Of a DNA stretch of 64,000 bases, positions 1 through 9,800 are shown piece by piece. The translations under genes were made by a program, and so were the position numbers. Position 1 is the first letter of the stretch; each line of letters begins with the position of its first letter. This DNA comes from Pythium myriotylum (lineage: Eukaryota; Oomycota; Peronosporomycetes; Pythiales; Pythiaceae), in the NCBI GenBank assembly GCA_023091665.1, contig JALJCQ010000003.1, forward strand, positions 1,178,001 to 1,242,000, read 5' to 3'. The notes under the pieces were generated by a model. The model worked only from the letters and a program-made list of their open reading frames with translations, did not search any database and was not told the origin of the DNA.

Positions 1-1
1 T

Positions 2-2334
2 CACCACGTTCGTTTCGTGAGTGATCTACAAGACCTCGTCACTGCGCGCGACGAAGAAGCCTACGCCATGTTCCTCGACTTTGAGAAAGCGTACGACCGC
101 GTCAACTGGAACTACATGTTTCAGGTGCTCGATCGGATGGGGTGTGGCGGGGCTTTCTCGGGGTGGGTGAAGCTCCTGTACACTCGACCACACGCGCATC
201 TCATGATCAACGGCTTCGTGCAAGACCCTCTCTGCCCAACGCGCGGTGTCAAGCAAGGTGATCCGTTGTCGGCGTTGCTGTTCTTGCTTGTTATCGAGCC
301 GCTCGGTAACCTGTTCCGCCAGCATGAAGAACATTGGATCTGCTTGACAGCGGATGCCACCGTCACGAGTGTTTTCTTCGCCGACGACTCGACGTTGCTG
401 TCGGGCTCTATCGCTGGTGTCGAGGCGCAACTTGGGTTGGTCGAAGAATACTGTCAAGGCTCCGGCGCCAAGCTCAACGTGAACAAGTGTGTGCTGATGT
501 CGCTGCATCGAACGCGGCGATGCCCGGGCATACCAGGTGTGCAGGTTCTCGATGAAGACTCCACGGTCAAGTTCCTCGGTCTCCTGTTCGGTCAACGACG
601 CACAACGGAATTGATTGTTGAAGACCTCGATCGACGCTTCTTTGACGGGTTCAAGCAGTGGTTTCGGCGCGCACGGACGCTCCAAGGCAGGCTCCTCGTC
701 GCCCAGACCATGGTGCTCTCACGTCTGTGGCACTACACTGCTCACGTTGATGTGCCGCCAGGACGAGTGAAGAAGTGGCAAGCCGCGCTACACCGGTTCG
801 TCTTGAGTCGGCGCTACGAACGCGACGCTCGGCATGTCCAGTTGATCTCGAACGAATTTGTCAACCTGCCGCGCGAGTCTGGGGGTCTGCAGGTACCGAG
901 TCTCGACGGTGTGCTCAAGCGACAGTCACTGCAGCTCCTGCTTCAGTTCACGGCAGCTTCGACATCGACGGCCGGCAACTGGACGGTAGCAGGAGTCGAA
1001 CTGCTGCGGATCAGTCTTCCGCGGTGGGGCCCGCAGAGGCCACTCGACTTTCTCTACGTCAGTCCGTGGCGACATCGAGGCTCAATCGAGTGGGACCAGC
1101 TCTCTTCGTGGTGGCGTGCGGCCTGGAAGACTTGGTACGCTATCAAGTGGCCGGTGTCGTGGCTCGACCTCCCTCCAGAAGACCGTCTTGCGTTTGCACT
1201 CGACCAACCGATCTGGTCAAGAATTTCCAGTTCCTCCCAACCAGCCGTTCCGACACAACGCCGTCCCAGCATCGTTCTCTCAGCATGATTGCAGAGCCGC
1301 AACGAAGCTTCCGTCGGCAAGTTGCCCGTGTCTTTCAGTTGCGATCTCTTCGTGACTTCGCTGGTGAAGGCGACAAGTGGCCGAGCGCGATCGAGTTTGC
1401 TAAGCGACATGTCGACTACACCCAAGTCTCCATCACCCCGTATCGACAGTACACGTGGCTGCTCAAGCTTCACGAGGAAGCCACGCAAGTTTTCGGGCGT
1501 CTCTGCACAATGTGCTCTGTCCCAGTCGATGGAGTGCTACCGACGGCGCCTGAGCACCAACATCCGCGAGTCGGTGTGAAGATCAACGACCGTGTGTGCT
1601 GGGTGCCGCGCATTCCACGATCCCAACTGCTCCGCCTGGTGTGGCAAGCTCCAGAGCCGACGAGAACGCATCCGCTGTTCTTCCACGACCCTCGAGCGCC
1701 TACAGACGTGGTCCTCCGATTCAACAAGCTCCGCAAGCGTCTGCGTGTGTTGCTCCTCCCGATATACGAAGACCTCCAGTTCCGCTTGGCGTACGGCTTG
1801 TTACCGACTCGCTCACGCTTCTCGTTCATGACGGTGGCAAATCCCGGCATCGTGTACTGTGTTCGACAAGGCTGCAACTCAGTGGAGACGGCGCGTCATT
1901 TGTTCTTCGAGTGTGTGCTGCCGACTGTGATATGGCGCGACATCTTCCGTGATATGTCGGTGTTCTTCACATCTCGACCCTCCTGGACCGACATTGTCTT
2001 CGGTAAAGCCATCCGCGTTGCTCCCGTGTGGAAGGACCACGCAGAAGAAATCCAAGACCTGCGGCAAGTCATCCGTGCTGTGGTGCTTCACCTGTTGTGG
2101 ACTGAACGCAATGGGCGACTGTTCAACGGGCGGTCCCCGATGCCAACAATTGCAGCACTGCGTGTGGTGTATACGACTGTGGGTGCTCATGTGCGTGGGT
2201 GTTTTCGACGTGTGTACGACGATGCGCAGCGTGCTTCGCTTCAGGTTGTGTTGTCAAGTCTCCAGTCTACGCCTTCGCTTGGTGCCTTCATGCAAAACAA
2301 CATGGGGTTGTTTGCAGTTCGCTTTTTGGCATAA
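2..2334 (+). pseudogene. LINE ORF2 (reverse transcriptase), 5'-partial and frameshifted
   Basis: The reading frame is open from base 2 and matches ORF2 of the intact copies from about residue 609. It contains the RT motifs FLDFEKAYD, QGDPLSALLF and FFADDS. Between 1217 and 1218 ten bases present in the intact copies (9828-9837) are missing, which shifts the frame: the upstream frame runs into a stop at 1286-1288, while the true C-terminal sequence continues in another frame to the stop at 2332-2334. The C-terminal Cys-rich motif survives but carries a P-to-Q change (CVRQGC). The enzyme cannot be made full length from this copy. Other changes are D for V in the segment TAHVDVPPG and W for G in EEHWICL. 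Confidence 0.93.
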
Positions 2335-2466
2335 AAGCGATTTCCTGCCGTTTCTTCTTCTTCAGTGCGGGTGCTTGCTTTCAATACTGGCTCGAAACCA
2401 ACCTCGTTTTGGAATCAGACCGTACCCTCGCGACCGAAGTCAAGCGAAACCACTTACACAAGAAAC

Positions 2467-2543
2467 CTCCCCGAGGTGGGGATCGAACCCGCGACCGACA
2501 GCATCGGGGTCCACGCTCATAACCATTTGAGCTAACCGTAGTT
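2467..2543 (-). other. tRNA-like (Pol III promoter-like) segment in LINE 3' UTR, copy 1
   Basis: Read on the minus strand, this part of the LINE 3' UTR has a tRNA A-box match (TAGCTCAAATGG, complement 2523-2534) inside a GCTC/GAGC D-stem, and a B-box match (GGTTCGATCC, complement 2480-2489). I cannot fold a good acceptor or anticodon stem, so it is not a working tRNA. It looks like a decayed tRNA or a tRNA-derived SINE head. It has the same orientation as the tRNA-Phe genes of the array. Confidence 0.6.
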
Positions 2544-2721
2544 ATCCAACCGATGTGCTAAAACAAGTACCTAGACCAGTCAAGACCAACGGAAGTCAAC
2601 CAACAACTCAACAATTGAAGCTCCCAGCCTCGTCACATACTAGTCAAGTGTATAATATTCATCGACGAGGTAGACTAGAGTAGTCATAGTCGTATTAATT
2701 TTGGTTAATATAGACACTTCA

Positions 2722-2738
2722 AACTGAGCTATCGAAGC
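2722..2738. repeat. Target site duplication, right side of LINE copy 1
   Basis: The 17-bp sequence AACTGAGCTATCGAAGC is the complement of tRNA-Phe nucleotides 1-17. It is followed directly by the normal array unit (CGTCCAGGGG...). The matching left duplication lies outside the window. Confidence 0.9.
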
Positions 2739-3467
2739 GTCCAGGGGTACACTCGCCCTAGCTCCAACCAGCAAACACGGCCTCCAACGCACTCTACAAT
2801 CTTATACACACCACAAACACTCCCCAGACACACCCACATACTACCACAACCCGCCCCGCACTCCACACGCACAACAACAACAACCAAACTCGCCACACAA
2901 GAGCCACTCAACCAATCAACCACACCCACAGACCACCATGCGCTCGCGTCCTCCCGTACACCCTCTCAGCCGCAGCTCTATCGCAACCACACAAAGACCA
3001 CCACATAAACACATATACCCCCTCCACACACCACCGCGACCGTCGTTTCCCACGCTCAAATTCTGTCTCGTGTCAGACATTCTCTTCTTCGGACGTGAGC
3101 ACGCTTCTGGGCAACACAACACGAGCCTGGACCGAAGGGCGTGATTTGTCGAGCGGAGAGACATGGTATGATACAGAGAGACAGAGCCGTGTGCGTGCCA
3201 ACGGTCGGTCGTCCGACTTGCAGCTCGAGGTCCTGCGGTTGCAGCTTGCAGCTTGCATCTCACACTCCACACATAAAACTTGAGTCTACGCCAAATGAAG
3301 AAAAGGGACGCCCGGCACCGTGACAGGCAGCATCGCTCGCTAGTTCTCCATCGCCAACAGCGTGATCCTACGCCGCCCTTCGGCGAGTAATTGGGACCTC
3401 GGTCGTTGGCTTGAAGTGCTCCGCTGAGATGAGCTGAGGTGAGCTGAGCTGTGCTGTGCCGTCGGCT

Positions 3468-3640
3468 GTGTCTGTCTGTCTGTCTGTTGCGTCTGCCTGT
3501 CTGCCTGTCTATCTGTCTGTTGCGTCTGTCTGTTGCGTCTGTCTATCTGTCTGTTGCGTCTGTCTGTCTGTCTGTCTGTCTATCTGTCTGTTGCGTCTGT
3601 CTGTTGCGTCTGTCTATCTGTCTGTTGCGTCTGCCTGTGT
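3468..3640. repeat. Composite microsatellite (TCTG)n / TTGCGTCTG
   Basis: TCTG runs are broken by TTGCGTCTG and TCTATCTG blocks, giving a second-order repeat. The same tract occurs in every array unit with a different number of blocks, and accounts for most of the length differences between units (1160 to 1418 bp). Confidence 0.9.
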
Positions 3641-3914
3641 GGTGTGGATGCGGCTGTGCGAGCTCACCCACGATCAAGATGGGGCAGTATTCCGTGATGT
3701 GGAAGTAGGTGGGTGATGTGGTGGCATGGAGCGAGAAGAAGCGGGACGCGGATGAGAGTAGAAGGTGTAACAACGGTAGGCGATGGACAGGCATGTGCGT
3801 TGGTCGCGTGTGATGTGTGGGCCCCGCGTGGAGCGGCGGAGTCGCGGGTGGTGTCGCGGATCGCGCGATGGAAGTGCGGTGAGGAGGCTAGGCATAGCGT
3901 GTGTAGTGGTGTCC

Positions 3915-3919
3915 AAAAA
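3915..3919 (-). terminator. Pol III terminator (T5) of tRNA-Phe
   Basis: On the tRNA strand a run of five T begins 12 nt after the discriminator base. Across the 16 tRNA copies in the window two alleles exist here: TTTTT, or TTTT produced by an A-to-C change on the plus strand. The allele of each copy is given in its tRNA entry. Confidence 0.75.
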
Positions 3920-3930
3920 GTATAGGCAGA

Positions 3931-3941
3931 TGCTCCGACCC

Positions 3942-3999
<58 letters not shown>

Positions 4000-4003
4000 A
4001 AGC
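3931..4003 (-). tRNA. tRNA-Phe (GAA), array copy 1, at the 5' junction of LINE copy 2
   Basis: This 73-nt cloverleaf has acceptor stem GCTTCGA/TCGGAGC, D-stem GCTC/GAGC, anticodon stem TCAGA/TCTGA with loop CTGAAGA (anticodon GAA, phenylalanine) and T-arm CCTGG-TTCGATC-CCGGG. The internal Pol III promoters are intact: A box TAGCTCAGTTGG and B box GGTTCGATCC. There is no intron and no encoded CCA. It reads leftward; the LINE starts at the base next to its nucleotide 1, so its native upstream DNA is replaced by LINE sequence. The terminator is T5. All 16 copies look identical across these 73 nt. Confidence 0.96.
3987..4003. repeat. Target site duplication, left side of LINE copy 2
   Basis: The 17 bp AACTGAGCTATCGAAGC are at the same time the first 17 nt of the intact tRNA-Phe gene (minus strand). 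The LINE starts at 4004. Confidence 0.92.
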
Positions 4004-4098
4004 TCACTTCTCGTTTTGCCTCGTCGAGCACAAGTCGATCCAAGCAAACAGCCGAAGTAACCAGCCAACCAGCCTCCCAGCCTTCCCGTCGAACGAAG

Positions 4099-6816
4099 AT
4101 GAAGCCAGCGAACCAGATCGACTCGGCTCGCCCATCCCCCTCCGACCTCGACTTTGTGGGTGAGAACCCTCCCGCGCAGCTGCTCCGTCCCGTCTCTGCA
4201 CAAGATTCGGGAAGTCTCACGCATTGTGAGCCACCATCTGGTCTGGATGGTGCCAGTAACACTGCCGACGACTCTGCGACGCCTGCGCCCGTATCTCACG
4301 TGACTTCGAAGTCAGTGAATGCGCAAGCCCCAGTCAGCTCCGGCACGACGGCTACCTCCGCGGTCGACGACGCCGACGCTCCTTCAACCGCCGACGGACC
4401 CGCCTCTACCGCCCGCATCGTGGATGTCGGTGCCGGTATGACGGTGCTCGTGACAGGCTCCGCTCCGGTGGCGTCTGGTGTCGAGATCTCCGTTGCGCTT
4501 TCCAGTTCGACCGACTCGCCCGCGAACACTGGGACTACTGCTGTCTCCGGTGGCGACGGTGACGACGACGACTTGATGATGGCGGCGACCTCGCTCCAGC
4601 TCAGTCTCGCCTCAAGCCCCGACGAATCAACTGTTGAAGACTCGACTACGACTGATTCGACCCCGGATCCGATTCCGGATGCTCAGCAACCGCCTGCCAG
4701 TGCGGCAGGTGCGACGCCTTCGCTTGGTGCTCTTCTACGCCGTCCAACCGAGATTCGCCGTGACAGAACTCCCGTCTCGGCGACCAGTCGTGTGGTGCTG
4801 CCTCGACCGTGTGCTGCGGATATCGAAGCGATTGACGCGCTGTACGAGAACGGTGGCGACTGGGCCTCGCTCTTCACGTCAGTTGAACAAGCGCGCCCGT
4901 ACGAGCTCCCGCGCGCTCGTTACGTCATGACCATCGACACTGGTCGCGCGTTCGAGCGTACCGGCATCAACAAGATCATGGCGTCTTTTCTCAAGGACAA
5001 CGGGAACCCCGTGGTCACCGAGCAGATCAAGCTTCAAGAACTCGGCCAGATCTCCAAGGGTCGTGGCGGAGAAATCCGCGTCAAGGTCAAGTCACGTGCT
5101 GCGTGCGAACGCCTCGCGCGTCAGGAAGTCAAGATCCTCGGTGGCAAGTACATGTTCCAAGACTTCGACGTCCTCGCCGATCGCTTCTACATCGACATCT
5201 CGAGCGTCGACAGCAACTTCGACAACGAAGGTCTTCTGCGCGCGTTCTTCGACATCGGCAGCGAGCCGATTTACGACACGTTCCGCGACGTCAACCTCGC
5301 GTCCGGAATGACGACAGCAACGTGGCGCGTCTACTTTCGAAGTGCGACGTGCCCACGAGCGCTGTGTGTGCAAGGCTTCACGTGCGACCAAGTCATCTTC
5401 GGCAACCGCATGTACCCAGCTTTGGCGCGCGACGCCGCGTTCCCGTCCCAGCGACGTGGTTTCGGTCAGGTGTCGCCACACGCTTTGGACTTGGACAAGA
5501 TCAACCAGCCTACTCCGCCAGCACCAGTGCAACCGTCCGAGCCGGCTGCTCCGACTTCGTACGCAGACGCGGTGAAGAACGGTGTCTCGCAAGCGGAGTC
5601 CAAGTCGCAAGACTCTGCAAGCGTCATCTCGGTCGGTACGCACGCGGGATCGCTGTTGACGCCTCCGGGTAGTCCGCAGCCTGGAGCCAAGTCTCTGCCG
5701 CCGCCGCCACCGCCGCTCGGTCTGTCCGCGTCCAACGCAGATCGTCCGGAAAACGGAACCAAATCGACCAAGTCCAAGGGCAAGCGCTCGCGTTACGCCG
5801 ACGACTTTGCCGACATGTTACAGAAGGCGCGACCGAAGCCCGTGCAAGGCATCGCGACAAGCAACTACTTCGAAGTGTTGAACTCCATCGAGTTCGAACT
5901 CGACTGCTGCAATGCGGCGCTCAACGAGTCGAGCCTGCCGCGGTTCCAGGTCGTGCCTCGCAAGGTCAAGGGTCCCGACACGATCAAGACCAGCAAGGAG
6001 TCGAGTCACTTCTTGACCAAGCACCACACTCTGGTCATGAAGACGAAGGAACCGACGTCAATCCAAGAGATCCTCGCCGAACTCGAGACGACCGAGCCCA
6101 CCGCCGACCTCCAGCTCCAGTCGAACCATATCGCTGCAGCGGACGTTCGTGCGGAATCACTTCGGAAGACTCTCCGCAACACGGCCAACCCGGACACGAT
6201 CGGCCATCTTGCCGGTGGGAAGTCTCCGCTCGCGTTCAACTCTGTGCTGCTCGGCGAGATGAGTGACCTCAGCGGCAACGTCAAGGAACTCGCACAGCTC
6301 CACATGATCAATCGTGTGTTGAGCGCGACTGATCCAAACTCGTGTACGACCTTCGCGCACAAGTGGGCTGCGCACTACGGTGAGAAGCTACCGAAGGATC
6401 GCAATGACATCTTCAAGATGACGGGACGGTGGTATCGTGATGAGCGGATGTCGGCGCTCTTGCGAGCCACGTGCGCGCTCTCGTTGTTCGAGTTGATGCT
6501 CATGTGCACGGCGCCGCAGATCTTCCAGAGCGACATGTGGATCCAGCGCCTTACCGGAGCTCCAGTCGGGTGGATTCCAGCACTCAACGGTCGTTTGCTC
6601 CACCCCAACGTGTTGTTGGCACTGCTGCGCTCCGACTTGGGCGCACAGATCTTTGCCGTGTGGGAGAAGATCCAGTGGCAAGGCGAGCTTCTCGACGACC
6701 TCGAATATCTTCGCACGTGCGGCTTGTACTTCTCCGACGACGAAGCGGTTCTCCAGCTTACGGCTGTCAACGGCGTCGCAACACTAGGTGCCGGACCGCT
6801 CTGCCTCGACTGCTAA
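4099..6816 (+). CDS. LINE ORF1 protein (gag-like, nucleic-acid binding)
   Basis: The 905-residue protein starts at the first ATG of the element, 95 nt after its 5' end. Residues 1-230 are Ser/Thr/Asp/Ala-rich and probably disordered. Residues about 265-460 form the conserved-looking core, with alternating strand/helix pattern and basic patches (for example KGRGGEIRVKVKSR), compatible with RRM-like folds of LINE ORF1 proteins. A proline run (PPPPPP) lies near residue 534, followed by a Lys-rich segment and a helical C-terminal third. I see no CCHC knuckle and no ESCRT-type motif. Such proteins coat the element RNA; that role is inferred from position. The last 29 nt overlap ORF2 in another frame. 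Confidence 0.85.
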   Translation: MKPANQIDSARPSPSDLDFVGENPPAQLLRPVSAQDSGSLTHCEPPSGLDGASNTADDSATPAPVSHVTSKSVNAQAPVSSGTTATSAVDDADAPSTADGPASTARIVDVGAGMTVLVTGSAPVASGVEISVALSSSTDSPANTGTTAVSGGDGDDDDLMMAATSLQLSLASSPDESTVEDSTTTDSTPDPIPDAQQPPASAAGATPSLGALLRRPTEIRRDRTPVSATSRVVLPRPCAADIEAIDALYENGGDWASLFTSVEQARPYELPRARYVMTIDTGRAFERTGINKIMASFLKDNGNPVVTEQIKLQELGQISKGRGGEIRVKVKSRAACERLARQEVKILGGKYMFQDFDVLADRFYIDISSVDSNFDNEGLLRAFFDIGSEPIYDTFRDVNLASGMTTATWRVYFRSATCPRALCVQGFTCDQVIFGNRMYPALARDAAFPSQRRGFGQVSPHALDLDKINQPTPPAPVQPSEPAAPTSYADAVKNGVSQAESKSQDSASVISVGTHAGSLLTPPGSPQPGAKSLPPPPPPLGLSASNADRPENGTKSTKSKGKRSRYADDFADMLQKARPKPVQGIATSNYFEVLNSIEFELDCCNAALNESSLPRFQVVPRKVKGPDTIKTSKESSHFLTKHHTLVMKTKEPTSIQEILAELETTEPTADLQLQSNHIAAADVRAESLRKTLRNTANPDTIGHLAGGKSPLAFNSVLLGEMSDLSGNVKELAQLHMINRVLSATDPNSCTTFAHKWAAHYGEKLPKDRNDIFKMTGRWYRDERMSALLRATCALSLFELMLMCTAPQIFQSDMWIQRLTGAPVGWIPALNGRLLHPNVLLALLRSDLGAQIFAVWEKIQWQGELLDDLEYLRTCGLYFSDDEAVLQLTAVNGVATLGAGPLCLDC

Positions 6817-9800
6817 AGCGGTCGAGGCGGACGCGGCCGAGGTCTCGTGGGAGAACATCAGTCTTTTGACGGTGAACACCAACGGGATCAAGAAGAACGG
6901 CCACCTGTTGATCGAGAACCAGCTCATCAAGAACAGTCTCTCGTGCGTCCAAGAGACCAAGCTGCGCGACTCGCATCATCGTGCAACGCTCCAATTTCAC
7001 CATGACACCAGATTTCAACACCGCCTCTTCGTCAGCGACACCAACGCGCACAGTCCAGTTGCCGTTGCTGCACGATCGGGTGGCGTCATGACAGTGCTCC
7101 GCTCCGACTTTCCCGGCTTTCAGTCTGCTTGTGAGCAGTCTTCGTTGACTATTCAAGGCCGCTACTTGGTCGTCCGGGTCGTCGCGAACGGTGCTCCGAT
7201 CTACATCCACAACGTGTACGCGCCAGTCGATAACTTCGAGAAGAAGGGGTTCTTCGAAGCGCTACCGTACGAAGTGTTCGAAGACAATGCGACTCACCTG
7301 GTGCTCGGTGACCTCAACACGCCACTTGACCCCCTCGTCGATGCGTCGGATCCAAGGGCGACAGGAACGACCGGCGGTAACGCGTGTGTGGCGTGGTTGG
7401 CCCAACTCGGTGTCGTGGATGCCTGGCGAATCCACCATCCCGACGAACGCGTCTACACTGGTCCACAGCCTCGACACAACCGTCTCGACTACATCCTCAT
7501 GTCGGAGGCCTTCTGCACCGCGCTATACGGTGACTCCTCGTACTTTGAGCCCAAGGGTGCCGGCGACCATCTCGCACATCAAGTTGTGTTGCGCGCGATG
7601 AGCCAGCCTCAAGGCCACGGGTACTGGCGTTTCCAGTCGGCGATGCTCGACTTCCCCGATATCGTTGAAGCTATCCAAGGCGAAGCGACGACTGTGCTTG
7701 CTGCGTTACGGCGCTCCTCCAACCCGGGCAAGGTGTGGCACAAGTGGAAGAAGGACATGCGTCGTCAGCTTCAAGCTCTGCAGCGCAAGCTGAAGCGTCA
7801 AGGTGAGACCGCCATCACCGAAGCTCGTCAGGCACTTGCCCACGCGGCTGCGGCATACCGGTCGGAGCGAAGCGATCGCGCGCAGACGGTGTTCCAGACC
7901 GCACTGACGGCATACCAAGACAGCATCAACTCGGCGCGTCTTTACAACCAAGACTCGGCTTTCGACTTCCAGGCTCAACACGCGGAGAAGTCATCCAAGT
8001 ACTTCTTTCGACCGCTGGACGGATCCTTGCGGAGAGTCAGCATCGAAGAAGTGCGGCTTCAAGATGGCTCAGCATCAAGCAACCCCGCGGATATCGCGGC
8101 TGCCTTCAATCAGCACTGGGGCGGTATCATGGGCGATGTTGAGCGCGGTGGCGTTGTCGTCCAAGAGCCTGAGCAGAGCCAGATTGACCGGATGCTCGAC
8201 ACGATCGACCGCCGACTGTCTGAAGACGAGCAAAATATCCTCAACGCTCCGATCACAGCGGCGGACCTTGCTAGTGCAATCAAGAAGATGCGGGCATCGT
8301 CTGCACCCGGGATGGATGGGCTTCCAGCTTCGTTCTACCAAGTGGCTCCTGACGTCTTCGGTGAATGCCTCGAGATCGTGTTCAACTACCAGCTTCAGCG
8401 AGGAGAGCTCCTTCGGTGTCAGCGCCAGTCTGCGATCAGTCTGCTGCACAAGAAGGGATCCCGAGCTGACCCAGGCAACTATCGCCCAATTGCTTTGATG
8501 GGTGTCGACGTGAAGGCACTGTCAAAGGTTCTCGCTTTCCGACTGCAGTTGTTCCTGACCAAGCTTGTGCACCAAGACCAGAAGGCTTTCGTGCGTGGTC
8601 GCTCTCTGCATCACCACGTTCGTTTCGTGAGTGACCTGCAAGACCTCGTCACCGCGCGCGACGAAGAAGCCTACGCCATGTTCCTCGACTTTGAGAAGGC
8701 GTACGACCGCGTCAACTGGAACTACATGTTTCAGGTGCTCGATCGGATGGGATGTGGCGGGGCGTTCTCGGGGTGGGTGAAGCTCCTGTACACTCGACCA
8801 CGCGCGCATCTCATGATCAACGGATTCGTGCAAGACCCGCTCTGCCCAACGCGCGGAGTCAAGCAAGGTGATCCGCTGTCGGCGCTGCTGTTCTTGCTTG
8901 TTATCGAGCCACTCGGTAACCTGCTCCGCCAGCACGAAGAACATGGGATCTGCTTGACAGCGGATGCCACCGTCACGAGTGTTTTCTTCGCCGACGACTC
9001 GACGTTACTGTCGGGCTCTATCGCTGGTGTCGAGGCGCAACTTGGGTTGGTCGAAGAATACTGTCAAGGCTCCGGCGCCAAGCTCAACGTGAACAAGTGT
9101 GTGCTGATGTCGCTGCATCGAACGCGGCGATGCCCGGGCATACCAGGTGTGCAGGTTCTCGATGAAGACTCCACGGTCAAGTTCCTCGGTCTCCTGTTCG
9201 GTCAACGACGCACAACGGAATTGATTGTTGAAGACCTCGATCGACGCTTCTTTGACGGGTTCAAGCAGTGGTTTCGGCGCGCACGGACGCTCCAAGGCAG
9301 GCTCCTCGTCGCCCAGACCATGGTGCTCTCACGTCTGTGGCACTACACTGCTCACGTTGTTGTGCCGCCAGGACGAGTGAAGAAGTGGCAAGCCGCGCTA
9401 CACCGGTTCGTCTTGAGTCGGCGCTACGAACGCGACGCTCGGCATGTCCAGTTGATCTCGAACGAATTTGTCAACCTGCCGCGCGAGTCTGGGGGTCTGC
9501 AGGTACCGAGTCTCGACGGTGTGCTCAAGCGACAGTCACTGCAGCTCCTGCTTCAGTTCACGGCAGCTTCGGCATCGACGACCGGCAACTGGACGGTAGC
9601 AGGAGTCGAGCTGCTGCGGATCAGTCTTCCGCGGTGGGGCCCGCAGAGGCCACTCGACTTTCTCTACGTCAGTCCGTGGCGGCATCGAGGCTCGATCGAG
9701 TGGGACCAGCTCTCTTCGTGGTGGCGTGCGGCCTGGAAGACTTGGTACGCTATCAAGTGGCCGGTGTCGTGGCTCGACCTCCCTCCAGAAGACCGTCTTG

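Larger units (their letters stand above)
1..2721 (+). mobile_element. tRNA-Phe-targeted LINE, copy 1 (5' part outside window)
   Basis: This is the 3' part of a non-LTR retrotransposon. Window base 1 corresponds to base 8611 of the full copy at 4004-11344, and the two can be followed base for base to the 3' end. The segment holds the ORF2 reverse transcriptase from just before the catalytic aspartate block, the C-terminal domain and a 387-nt 3' UTR. It ends at the tRNA-derived target duplication at 2722-2738. It differs from copies 2 and 3 at many more positions than they differ from each other, and has a 10-bp coding deletion, so it is an older and dead copy. Confidence 0.93.
2739..4003. repeat. 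tRNA-Phe array, block 1 (one unit, 1265 bp)
   Basis: One unit of the tandem array lies between LINE copies 1 and 2. Reading along the plus strand a unit comprises: a CA-rich segment (about 2739-3050), a 200-nt conserved spacer, GCAGCTT repeats near 3241, GAGCT-rich repeats near 3427-3450, a TCTG/TTGCGTCTG microsatellite (3468-3640), a GT-rich segment and the minus-strand tRNA-Phe. The open frames in it (up to 257 aa in other units) recur simply because the DNA is repeated. Their residue composition is low complexity and I call no protein gene here. Confidence 0.9.

Noticed and set aside
2467..2543. A second functional tRNA gene in the LINE 3' UTR
   Set aside because: A and B boxes are present but acceptor and anticodon stems do not pair, and copies differ by a 2-nt insertion; kept only as a tRNA-like segment.
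3451..3716. Cys/Leu/Val/Ser-rich frames such as CLSVCLLRLSV
   Set aside because: Direct translation of the TCTG microsatellite in different frames; no gene.
6788..6790. GTG as true start codon of ORF2
   Set aside because: Eukaryotic initiation at GTG is rare and nothing supports it here; frameshift or re-initiation is more plausible.
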